DNA from: CALLVY01 sp937899855
GTDB lineage: Bacteria; Bacteroidota; Bacteroidia; Chitinophagales; Saprospiraceae
DNA length: 64,000 nucleotides
Direction of reading: 5' to 3'
NCBI GenBank assembly: GCA_039820405.1
Contig: JBCBQC010000006.1
Coordinates: 62,001 to 126,000 of the forward strand
Both the position numbers and the translations under genes were made by a program. The notes below the pieces were generated by a model that made no database searches, was not told where the DNA came from, and saw only the letters and a program-made list of their open reading frames with translations. This document shows positions 48,697 to 56,066 of this stretch, piece by piece. Positions within the stretch are counted from its first letter, which is position 1, and every line of letters begins with the position of its first letter.

Positions 48697-51600
48697 ATGA
48701 CGACCGTTCGGTCCAGAATCTTTCGTTGGCTAATGACCTACTACTTGCTGGGGGGCTTCGCTCCGATCCCGGTCACAAACCTCCTGGCCCAAGCCCCGCA
48801 GTTTGAAGCCTACGGCCTCGCCGAGGGGCTGTCGCAGGAGTACGTCAACGCCCTGGTCAAAGACCGCCGCGGCTTTTTGTGGATCGGTACCCAAGATGGC
48901 CTCAATCGATTCGACGGCTACACCTTCAAACACTACCGCCGCCACAAAAAGGATCCCCACGGCCTTCCCGGTAATTTTATCAATGCCCTGGCCCTGGACA
49001 GCCTGGGGCGCATCTGGGTGGGCACCAAAAACCACGGACTGGCCTACGGCGATCCACTTACCGAACGCTTTCACCGCGTGGTCATCGAAGGCCTGGCCGC
49101 CAATGCCCATTGCAATCAGCTGACCGTCGACCCGGACGGTACGGTTTACGCCGCTTTCCTGTCCGAGGGCATCGTCAAAATCAGCCCCCGAGGCGATAGC
49201 CTCCATCGCGAACGTTTGAACTTCGCCGCCACTGCTACCCCCAACATCACTACCCTCCAAGCTTTCCCCGACTTCTTGCTGGCCGGGAGCCGAGAGGGCG
49301 CCCTGTACTACGCGGATCGGCGCTTGGCCAAGCCGGAATTCCAGCGCCTGGCCCCCGATTTTGCGGGACAAAAGATCCATGCCTTCGCCGCCTTCCGCGA
49401 GCTCGTACTGATCGGAACGGATGCGGGTGTATTCTACTGGCGACCGGGGACACCGCGGGTACAAAAGCTCCGGGGACTGAGGCTCAATGGGGCCTACGTC
49501 TACGAAATGGCGACGGATGAGGAAGCCGCTTATTTCGCCACCGATGCGGGACTCTTTTACGCCAGCGATTTCAATGGCCAAGACGGTTTTGACCGTGTGC
49601 GTCACTACACTTCCGATGGACAAAGTGGACTCCAGTCTAACCTAATTACCCAACTGCTACTCGAAGCGGAAACGCTTTGGCTGGGGGGCAATCGCTTGTA
49701 CTACCACGACCGGCGTCCACCCGTTTTTAAAAGCATCGCCTCCCCGCTGGTCGCCAATCGGGTGGTGTATAGCCTGGTCGTCGATGGTGATCGAACCTGG
49801 GTGGGTACGGGAGCGGGCCTGTTGCTGGTGCGTGGGGAGCGGGTGTACGCGTACGGCAAGGCGGCGGGCTTGCCCCATTCCAAGGTTCGGCACCTGGCCA
49901 TCGACCGGGAGGGGTACCTGTGGGTGGGTACGCAAAAGGGCGTGGTGCTGATTGATCGGGATGCCTTTGACCCGGAGCGACCCCAACTGCGGGACTTGCC
50001 CCAGCATCCGGTGGATTCGCTGCGGCTGGGACAGCCTAAGGTGCGCGACATCACGGTCGATGCGGTGGGGCGGGTTTGGATCGCCACCCTGGGCAAGGGC
50101 CTGTATCGCTTTGTCGGTACGGTGGCGGGGGAAGATTTTCGCTTTCAACACTTTGCGCAAAGGCCGGGGGAGTTGGGGGGATTGAATACCAATGTTTGTT
50201 ACGCCCTCACTCAAGATCGCGGGGGCCGCTACTGGATCGGGACCGAGGATGGGGTCAATACGCTGCGTCTGGACACCGATGGGCGGGCGGTGGAGTGGGC
50301 CTCCTTCCGGCATTCGCCCGAGGACCGCAGCTCCTTGAGCAACAATACCGTCCTGAGTTTTTGTGAAGACCAGCGGGGCAACCTCTGGATCGGCACCCTG
50401 CAGGGCCTCAACCGCTACCTGCCGGAAAGCAATCGCTTCCGGGTCTATGATGAGGAAGACGGACTGAGCAACGCAGTGGTCTACGCCATCGTGGAGGCGG
50501 CGGGGCGGTTGTGGTTGAGTACCAACGCCGGCATCTTTGCCTTCGATCCCGAGACCGAGCGCTTTGAGCGCTACCACTCCGGCGACGGACTGCGCAACGA
50601 GGAATTTACCCTGGGTGCCGCCACGCGCGACTCGCTGGGCCAGCTGTACTTTGGTGGCGGGCGGGGCTACGACTTTTTCCATCCCCGCGATTTGGCCGCC
50701 CTCAATCGGGAGGGGCAGCTGGTATTTACGGACCTGAAGGTGGGGGAGACGGCCCGCCCGATGGGGGATCGCCTACGGCTGGAACACGACGAATTTCCGG
50801 TGTACCTACAATTCTCCGATTTGCGCTACGGGCCACAAAAAAATGCCACCTTCCGCTACCAGTTGTCTCCCGGTACCGCCCAGTGGCACCAGCTTGGCGA
50901 GCGTCGCGAGTTGCAATTGCTCGACCTGGCCCCGGGCGATTACGAGCTGCGCGTACAGGGACAGACACGGGGACAAAGCTGGTCGACGCCCGCCCTGGCC
51001 ATCGCCCTGGAGGTGCGGCCCCCCTGGTGGCGTTCCCGGGGCATGTACCTGGTCTACCTGTTGGTATCGCTGGGGCTCCTGTACGGCGGCTACCGCCTGC
51101 TGCTCGCCCGGCATTTGCAACGGGAGGAAACCAAAAAACTCCAGGAGATCGATGCCCTCAAGAGCCAGTTGTACACCAATATCACCCACGAATTTCGAAC
51201 GCCGATTACGGTCATCAAGGGCCTGGCCAAACACCTCCAGGAGCAGCTGCCGGAGCGTACCAGCTCCGCCGCCTTTCGAACCCTGGACACCATCCAGCAC
51301 AACAGCAGTCGGGTGCTCCAACTGGTCAATCAATTGCTGGACCTGGCCCGGATGGAGCAGCGCCGCTTTGTACTCCACTACGTACAGAGCGACGTGGCGT
51401 GGTACCTCGAACGGATCGTGGCGCAGTTTTCGTCCTACGCGGCGGCCCGCGGCACCACGCTGACCTTTTACAGCGAGACGCCCCGTCAACTGATGGATTT
51501 TGATCGGGATGCCTTGCAAAAGGTCCTGGGCAATTTGTTGAGCAACGCTTTGAAAAATTCGGAGCGGGAGGATACGGTGATCGTTCACCTGCGGGTGGAA

Positions 51601-52704
51601 GGGGAGGAGGCGCCCCGTTTGATCCTCAAGGTAAAGGACACGGGGCGGGGCATCCCTGCGGGGGAGGTCGCCCGTATTTTTGATCCTTTTTACCAGGCGG
51701 AGCGGGGCAATGGAACCCTCAGCGAGGGCTCGGGCATTGGCCTGAGTCTGACCCGGGAGCTGGTGCAGCTGATGGGGGGGACGATTGCGGTGGAAAGTGT
51801 CGAACACCAGGGGAGTACCTTTACGGTGGTGCTGCCCATCCGCAATACGGCCGAGCTGGAACGGGCCCCCGAGCTGCTGGTGGATGCCTTCGCCCTGCGG
51901 CCCCCGGTGGCCCTGGAGGCCACGGCACCGGAGGCGGAGGCCGGGGAGCAGGAGAAGAAGGTCATCCTGGTGGTCGACGACAACGAGGACATTCGCTCCT
52001 TGCTGCGACTGAGCCTGGGGGAGCATTACCGGGTACTGACCGCGGGTAATGGCCGCGAGGGGGTGGCGGTGGCGATCGAACACCTTCCCGACGTGGTGAT
52101 CAGCGACGTGATGATGTCCGATACCGATGGCTACGAACTGTGTGCCCAGCTAAAGGCCAACGACAAGACCAACCACATTCCCATCATTCTACTTACCGCC
52201 AAGGCCACCGATCAGGATCGGCTGCGGGGTTTGTCGCGGGGGGCGGATGCCTTTATCACCAAGCCCTTCCAGCAGGCCGAGCTGTTTATCCGAATCGAAG
52301 AGCTGCTCAAACTGCGGCAACTGCTCTACCAAAAGTACGCGACGGCCTCGGCCTGGGATGCCGTCGAGCGGAGCGAGTTGGAAGATCAGGATGCGGCCTT
52401 TATCAACCGCGTACTCTACCACATCGAGCAGCAGCTGGACGATCCCCAGCTCAATGCGGCCCGCCTCGCCCAAAAGCTGGCCCTGAGCGAATCCCAGCTC
52501 TACCGCAAGCTCAAAGCCCTGACCGGAAGCTCCACCGCCAATTTTATCCGCAAGGTCCGCTTGCAAAAGGCCAAATCCCTCCTCCAAAGTACCGCAGCGA
52601 CCGTCTCCGAGATCGCCTACCAGACCGGATTTCGCAGTCCCAGCTGGTTTAGTCGGGCTTTTAAGCAAGAATTTGGCTACGCGCCCAATGAAATGCGCAA
52701 GTAG
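48697..52704 (+). CDS. Hybrid two-component system sensor/AraC regulator (one-protein HTCS)
   Basis: A 1335-residue protein typical of Bacteroidota polysaccharide sensors. A signal/anchor is at the N-terminus. Residues ~30-680 form a two-component propeller sensor with about twelve or more Reg_prop blades (for example GFLWIGTQDGLNRF, GRIWVGT, GYLWVGTQKG, GRYWIGTEDG, GNLWIGTLQG). A Y_Y_Y beta domain (~690-765) and a transmembrane helix (~783-805) follow. HisKA has phospho-His831 in NITHEFRTP; HATPase spans ~930-1050. The receiver (~1089-1200) has phospho-Asp1137, and an AraC HTH (~1250-1335) forms the end. All key residues look intact. It binds a periplasmic carbohydrate and activates a neighbouring locus; which one is unclear, as the alginate locus has its own FadR-type regulator. 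The closest target is the EGF-like lipoprotein gene 229 bases downstream. Confidence 0.94.
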   Translation: MTTVRSRIFRWLMTYYLLGGFAPIPVTNLLAQAPQFEAYGLAEGLSQEYVNALVKDRRGFLWIGTQDGLNRFDGYTFKHYRRHKKDPHGLPGNFINALALDSLGRIWVGTKNHGLAYGDPLTERFHRVVIEGLAANAHCNQLTVDPDGTVYAAFLSEGIVKISPRGDSLHRERLNFAATATPNITTLQAFPDFLLAGSREGALYYADRRLAKPEFQRLAPDFAGQKIHAFAAFRELVLIGTDAGVFYWRPGTPRVQKLRGLRLNGAYVYEMATDEEAAYFATDAGLFYASDFNGQDGFDRVRHYTSDGQSGLQSNLITQLLLEAETLWLGGNRLYYHDRRPPVFKSIASPLVANRVVYSLVVDGDRTWVGTGAGLLLVRGERVYAYGKAAGLPHSKVRHLAIDREGYLWVGTQKGVVLIDRDAFDPERPQLRDLPQHPVDSLRLGQPKVRDITVDAVGRVWIATLGKGLYRFVGTVAGEDFRFQHFAQRPGELGGLNTNVCYALTQDRGGRYWIGTEDGVNTLRLDTDGRAVEWASFRHSPEDRSSLSNNTVLSFCEDQRGNLWIGTLQGLNRYLPESNRFRVYDEEDGLSNAVVYAIVEAAGRLWLSTNAGIFAFDPETERFERYHSGDGLRNEEFTLGAATRDSLGQLYFGGGRGYDFFHPRDLAALNREGQLVFTDLKVGETARPMGDRLRLEHDEFPVYLQFSDLRYGPQKNATFRYQLSPGTAQWHQLGERRELQLLDLAPGDYELRVQGQTRGQSWSTPALAIALEVRPPWWRSRGMYLVYLLVSLGLLYGGYRLLLARHLQREETKKLQEIDALKSQLYTNITHEFRTPITVIKGLAKHLQEQLPERTSSAAFRTLDTIQHNSSRVLQLVNQLLDLARMEQRRFVLHYVQSDVAWYLERIVAQFSSYAAARGTTLTFYSETPRQLMDFDRDALQKVLGNLLSNALKNSEREDTVIVHLRVEGEEAPRLILKVKDTGRGIPAGEVARIFDPFYQAERGNGTLSEGSGIGLSLTRELVQLMGGTIAVESVEHQGSTFTVVLPIRNTAELERAPELLVDAFALRPPVALEATAPEAEAGEQEKKVILVVDDNEDIRSLLRLSLGEHYRVLTAGNGREGVAVAIEHLPDVVISDVMMSDTDGYELCAQLKANDKTNHIPIILLTAKATDQDRLRGLSRGADAFITKPFQQAELFIRIEELLKLRQLLYQKYATASAWDAVERSELEDQDAAFINRVLYHIEQQLDDPQLNAARLAQKLALSESQLYRKLKALTGSSTANFIRKVRLQKAKSLLQSTAATVSEIAYQTGFRSPSWFSRAFKQEFGYAPNEMRK

Positions 52705-52731
52705 TTGATTATCAATTTTTTAGTGGGTTTA

Positions 52732-52748
52732 TTGCACGCTCCGTGCAA
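52732..52748 (+). repeat. Short perfect hairpin after the hybrid regulator gene
   Basis: TTGCACG-CTC-CGTGCAA forms a seven-base-pair stem, 27 bases after the regulator's stop codon. No T-tract is directly attached; a T-run appears at ~52761. It may be a weak terminator or a protein site in the 229-base gap before the lipoprotein gene. Confidence 0.35.
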
Positions 52749-52933
52749 GAATAGTACACGCTTTTTTGGGGCGCTGTAGAATGGGGAAATCTTTTTTGTG
52801 GGATACTGAACGCCGGGCGTCCAAGTTGGCCCTAAATTGGGAGTAAACGATGCAGCCGCGACCCCATCAGCAGCCTGCGGAAGTCAGCGGCGCGCGTCAA
52901 ATTAACGGAATCCCTGTACAAATCACTAGCACA

Positions 52934-54292
52934 ATGAAGTATCCCATTCCTTTCTTTTTGTTTGCCATCCTGATGATATTACTCTCCACCAATTGCGACC
53001 AAGGTAGCAGTGCGTGTCCTTCTAATGCCTCCAGAGACGTGGATGGGGAATGCGTCTGTAACGAAGGTTTTGTCGAGGACAGTGAAGGAGATTGTGTACC
53101 CATCGACTGTCCCGAGAATTCGACGCTCAATCCGGCTACCAAAGAATGCGAGTGTATGGAGGGCTACATCAAGACGACCGATGGGACTTGTATCCCGGAC
53201 CCGGGCGTCAACTGCCCCGAGAATTCGACCTACAATGCGTCGACGCAGGCCTGCGAATGCAACGAGGGCTTTGAGCTCAATGAGGATGGCGAGTGCGTTG
53301 AAAAAGTGGACTGCCCCCCCAATTCCAGCTACAGTGAAGCCACGGATGCCTGCGAGTGCGATGAAGGCTACGAGGAGGATTACTACGGGGATTGTATAAA
53401 GAAGGAGGAGGAGGAAGACTGCCCCGAGAATGCGACCTACATCGAGGCGGAGGACCGCTGCCAGTGCAATTCGGGCTACTACCCCTCGACGGATGGCGAG
53501 AGCTGCGTCATTTTTCAAGCCGATAGCTGGTACGGCATCTACGAGGTCTCGCAAAGCTGCTCGGGCTCGGGCGGGGACACTTACTTCATCAACGTGGAGG
53601 AGCTGCCGAACCAGCCCGATTTCGTATCCATCGTCGGACTGTTTGGTTTTATTGAGTTTACGACGCTGCGGCTCAACGAGACGCGGACGGGGGCCGTCTT
53701 TCAGGATGGAGAAATCATCGGGGGCAAACCCGCTTCCGGTGAGATCAGCTGGGACCTGCTGCCCGACGGGACCATCACCAATCTACTACTCGATGCGACT
53801 TACGACGGGGAATCCTGTACGGGGACCTTCGATGTGGTGGAGGAAAACGAGAATCCCTGCCCGGACAACGCCACGTTCAGCAACCTGAAGTGTGTCTGCG
53901 ATGCGGGCTACCGGGAGGTACCCGCGACGGGGGATTGTGCGGCTTGGAACCCCTACGGCGATTACGACCTTGACCAGTCGTGCAGCGGTTTGGGGGATTC
54001 CGACTATATGGTCCGCATTGGCCAGGACACTTACCAGGGAGATCCAAACTTCATTTTGATCCAGAATTTGTTTGAGAGCAACCAGGGGGTTCGCTGCGAG
54101 TTGAACGACGAGTTGACGGGCGCTACGGTGGCACCGAATCAGTACATTTTTAGTGGGCAGCATTCGGAGCAGTTGTTGGTGACGGGAGAGATTCGCTGGG
54201 GCTTGCGGGAGGACGGCACCTTTCAGGACGTGGCGTTTACCTACCAGACGGATACGGGGGATGCTTGTACGGCGGATTTGACGCCGCAGTAG
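52934..54292 (+). CDS. Lipoprotein with EGF-like cysteine repeats and two C-terminal beta domains
   Basis: A 452-residue lipoprotein from ATG 52934. The signal peptide ends in LLSTNC, the lipobox, Cys21. It then has five contiguous Cys-rich modules of about 33 residues, each C-P-x-N-[AS]-[ST]...C-x-C-x-x-G-[FY]...C (for example CPENSTYN...CECNEGF...GECV), plus a sixth near residue 314 (CPDNATFSNLKCVCDAGY). The pattern resembles EGF-like repeats, rare in bacteria; with 4 Cys per module it is not canonical six-Cys EGF. Two related beta domains of ~100 residues surround the last module (SWYGIYEVSQSCSGSGG and YGDYDLDQSCSGLGD). It probably faces the outside. The ATG-downstream reading from 52850 adds a non-signal leader and is rejected. 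Confidence 0.72.
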   Translation: MKYPIPFFLFAILMILLSTNCDQGSSACPSNASRDVDGECVCNEGFVEDSEGDCVPIDCPENSTLNPATKECECMEGYIKTTDGTCIPDPGVNCPENSTYNASTQACECNEGFELNEDGECVEKVDCPPNSSYSEATDACECDEGYEEDYYGDCIKKEEEEDCPENATYIEAEDRCQCNSGYYPSTDGESCVIFQADSWYGIYEVSQSCSGSGGDTYFINVEELPNQPDFVSIVGLFGFIEFTTLRLNETRTGAVFQDGEIIGGKPASGEISWDLLPDGTITNLLLDATYDGESCTGTFDVVEENENPCPDNATFSNLKCVCDAGYREVPATGDCAAWNPYGDYDLDQSCSGLGDSDYMVRIGQDTYQGDPNFILIQNLFESNQGVRCELNDELTGATVAPNQYIFSGQHSEQLLVTGEIRWGLREDGTFQDVAFTYQTDTGDACTADLTPQ

Positions 54293-54354
54293 GGGATTAG
54301 TAGGGGAATGGTAGGGGAATAGTAGGGGAATAGTAGGGGAATAGTAGCGGAGGA
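54289..54354 (+). repeat. Tandem 11-bp repeat, five copies plus a degenerate sixth
   Basis: Unit GTAGGGGAATA. The copies at 54289, 54300, 54311, 54322 and 54333 are exact except for one or two bases in the first two; a sixth at 54344 is diverged. The stop codon TAG of the lipoprotein gene (54290-54292) lies in the first unit. Copies three to five are identical, indicating slippage-type expansion. Confidence 0.85.
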
Positions 54355-54397
54355 GCGGAAAAAAGAAAAGAGACTTTTTGATAAAGATAAAGTTTGG

Positions 54398-54432
54398 AGT
54401 GGTCCTTCCGCTGGGAGGGCCACTGGTTTTTT
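54398..54432 (+). terminator. Rho-independent terminator after the EGF-like lipoprotein
   Basis: AGTGGTCCTTCC (54398-54409) pairs with GGGAGGGCCACT (54413-54424) over 12 base pairs (two G-U) with a GCT loop, followed by GG and six T. It ends the lipoprotein transcript before the tRNA promoter. Confidence 0.88.
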
Positions 54433-54454
54433 ACAAAAATCTTTTTGGCCGGGG

Positions 54455-54485
54455 TTGGATATTCGGGGGGAATGAACTATTTTTG
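54455..54485 (+). promoter_or_regulatory. Promoter of tRNA-Lys, Bacteroidota type
   Basis: TTG at 54455-54457 and TATTTTTG at 54478-54485, spacing 20 bases, match the phylum consensus TTTG-N19-21-TAnnTTTG. Transcription would start about seven bases downstream (near 54492), leaving an ~80-base leader before the tRNA at 54574. Confidence 0.55.
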
Positions 54486-54573
54486 CGTCTCATTTGTAGA
54501 GAAAGTGGAATTTGATTAGCTTAGAGGTGCAAATGAGGTGGGGCAAAAAGAGGTCCCGCCGTTCCGATGACTT

Positions 54574-54646
54574 GACCTGGTAGCTCAGCTGGTAGAGCAT
54601 TTGACTTTTAATCAAAGGGTCCCGGGTTCGAACCCCGGCCAGGTCA
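54574..54646 (+). tRNA. tRNA-Lys (anticodon TTT)
   Basis: The full cloverleaf is visible: acceptor GACCTGG/CCAGGTC, D-arm AGCTCAGCTGGTAGAGC in outline, anticodon stem TTTGA/TCAAA with loop CTTTTAA (anticodon TTT, Lys), T-arm CCGGG/CCCCGG with GTTCGAA, and discriminator A54646. CCA is not encoded. It has its own promoter and terminator. Confidence 0.97.
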
Positions 54647-54659
54647 CTATCCACCTTAC

Positions 54660-54696
54660 AAAAGCCTTGTGAATTACATTTTCACAAGGCTTTTTT
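54660..54696 (+). terminator. Rho-independent terminator after tRNA-Lys
   Basis: AAAAGCCTTGTGAA (54660-54673) pairs perfectly with TTCACAAGGCTTTT (54681-54694) around TTACATT, and the T-run continues to 54696. It ends the tRNA transcript 14 bases after the mature 3' end. Confidence 0.9.
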
Positions 54697-54847
54697 CGTA
54701 CCCAACCACTACCACTAAGCCCATCCACCGCCACCGCGTTTTCTCCAAGCCCCCCACCTTCTCCCCCCCATTTCCCCGCATTCTCCGGTTTAAACAGCCC
54801 TTTGCCCCACTTTTTACGGCAGAAATGGGAAAAAACCACTAAAAATT

Positions 54848-54877
54848 TTTGCAATTCCCCATTAATGTCTAGTTTTG
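54848..54877 (+). promoter_or_regulatory. Promoter of the GntR/FadR-type regulator gene
   Basis: TTTG (54848-54851) and TAGTTTTG (54870-54877), 18 bases apart, fit the Bacteroidota sigma-A consensus. The start would be near 54884, so the TTG at 54875 cannot be the translation start and ATG 54938 is favoured. Confidence 0.55.
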
Positions 54878-54887
54878 GCGTACCATG

Positions 54888-54903
54888 AATTGGTTGACCA
54901 ATT
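54888..54903. promoter_or_regulatory. AATTGGT-N2-ACCAATT palindrome, candidate FadR/UxuR-type operator
   Basis: The sequence AATTGGTTGACCAATT has perfect seven-base arms. It lies just downstream of the predicted transcription start, 34 bases before the regulator ATG. It resembles the TTGGTnnACCAA sites of UxuR/ExuR in E. coli, which belong to the same FCD subfamily. Autoregulation is the simplest reading. Confidence 0.6.
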
Positions 54904-54937
54904 TTTAGTGAACCAAAAAAGCGAAATCAAATACCGT

Positions 54938-55678
54938 ATGGGAGAGTTCGACGTACTTAAGCGTTTTCAAGAAATAAGAATTGAATCCCCGGTGGATAAG
55001 ATCATCCGGCAGGTCCGGGAATTGATCACCTCCGGGCAACTGAAACCGGGCGATAAACTGCCGCCCGAACGCAAACTGGCGGAAAAACTGGGTGTCGGTC
55101 GCAGTAACGTCCGCGACGCTATCAAGAAACTGGAATTCTACGGCATTCTCAAAACCCTCCCCCAGAGCGGAACGGTCGTAGCGGGCATGGGGATCACCGC
55201 CCTGGAGGGCCTAATCTCAGATGTGTTGAAAATCGAAAATAGTGACTTCGCCTCCCTCGTCGAAACCCGTGTACTGCTAGAAACCGAATCCGCCAAGCTA
55301 GCGGCCCAGCGACGCTCCGAGGCGGACCTGGACACCCTCAAGGCCGCCCTGGAAGCCTACGAAAATAAGATCCAACTGGGCCAACAAGCCGTCGAAGAGG
55401 ATTTGCTCTTTCACCTAAAAATTGCGGAGGCCAGCCAAAACGTGGTCCTCAAATCCCTGATGCTGATCATCACGCCCGATATCATCAATAATTTTATCAA
55501 GCTCGACATCTGCGAAGACGGCCGAACGGCCGACGTCTTACAGGAACACCGCATCATCCTACAACACATCGTCGCCCAAGAGCCGGAAGCGGCAGCGGCG
55601 GCCATGCAGGTCCACCTCAAAGACGTCTTCGACTACAGCCAACGCCTCAAACAACAGCAGGGCAATGGGAAAGCCTAG
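54938..55678 (+). CDS. GntR-family regulator with FCD domain (FadR/UxuR type)
   Basis: A 246-residue regulator. Winged helix at ~16-82 with VDKIIRQVRELITSGQLKPGDKLPPERKLAEKLGVGRSNVRDAIK in outline (GntR signature). The C-terminal FCD domain (~95-230) contains D-x3-H (EDLLFHLKIAEAS) and later EHRIILQHI, the metal/ligand residues. Members sense uronates, organic acids or acyl-CoA. Position before SusC/SusD and PL6/PL17 lyases suggests control of the alginate locus by an alginate-derived sugar acid (inference). A palindrome AATTGGTTGACCAATT lies in its own leader. Confidence 0.9.
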   Translation: MGEFDVLKRFQEIRIESPVDKIIRQVRELITSGQLKPGDKLPPERKLAEKLGVGRSNVRDAIKKLEFYGILKTLPQSGTVVAGMGITALEGLISDVLKIENSDFASLVETRVLLETESAKLAAQRRSEADLDTLKAALEAYENKIQLGQQAVEEDLLFHLKIAEASQNVVLKSLMLIITPDIINNFIKLDICEDGRTADVLQEHRIILQHIVAQEPEAAAAAMQVHLKDVFDYSQRLKQQQGNGKA

Positions 55679-56066
55679 CCCTCAATTGTTACCATATTGA
55701 ACTATAACCAAACCTCTTCCGTATGAAACCAAATCACGCCCACAACTCTACCTAAGCAACTCCGACAATCCACCCTGATGGACGCTCGTAATGCTCCATC
55801 ATTCGATTTCCGTACTTGCCCACGAGCTCGGCCGCCTTTCCAGCTTGGATAAAGCGCGCTCGGGCAGACCAAGCACTTCCAGTACCGACTGATGTACAGT
55901 CGGGTACCTGATACCGACGTACGATCAACTACCGCATCTTTTGTAATCGCTCCCTCAAAGCAAACGCGCTTTAGGCTGAGGAGCTCTTTCCCCAGCCGAA
56001 CCCTTAGATAGAAAAAGCCCACCCGAAGGTGAGCTGACATTAGGTAAATAAATAAAAAAAGAAATT
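55679..56066. other. 388-base region between regulator and susC
   Basis: No gene is supported. It contains an inverted repeat at 55883-55907 (GTACCGACT...AGTCGGGTAC, one bulged G) and, near 55997-56016, a hairpin AGCCCACC-CGAA-GGTGAGCT. The region ends with an A-rich start context (AAAAAAAGAAATTATG), typical for this phylum. A clear copy of the TTGGTnnACCAA palindrome is not present; ATTGTTACCATATTG at ~55683 is at best a weak resemblance. The susC promoter is probably here. Confidence 0.4.

Noticed and set aside
52850..52933. Longer N-terminus of the EGF-like lipoprotein
   Set aside because: The extra residues precede a clear lipoprotein signal peptide (MKYPIPFFLF...), so the inner ATG is the start.
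54289..54354. CRISPR array
   Set aside because: The units are contiguous 11-bp repeats without spacers; the coding repeats at 14501-15010 also lack spacers, and no cas genes are seen.
55702..56040. Minus-strand 112-codon frame between the FadR-type gene and susC
   Set aside because: It has no motif and unusual Arg/Cys composition, and overlaps the probable susC promoter region.
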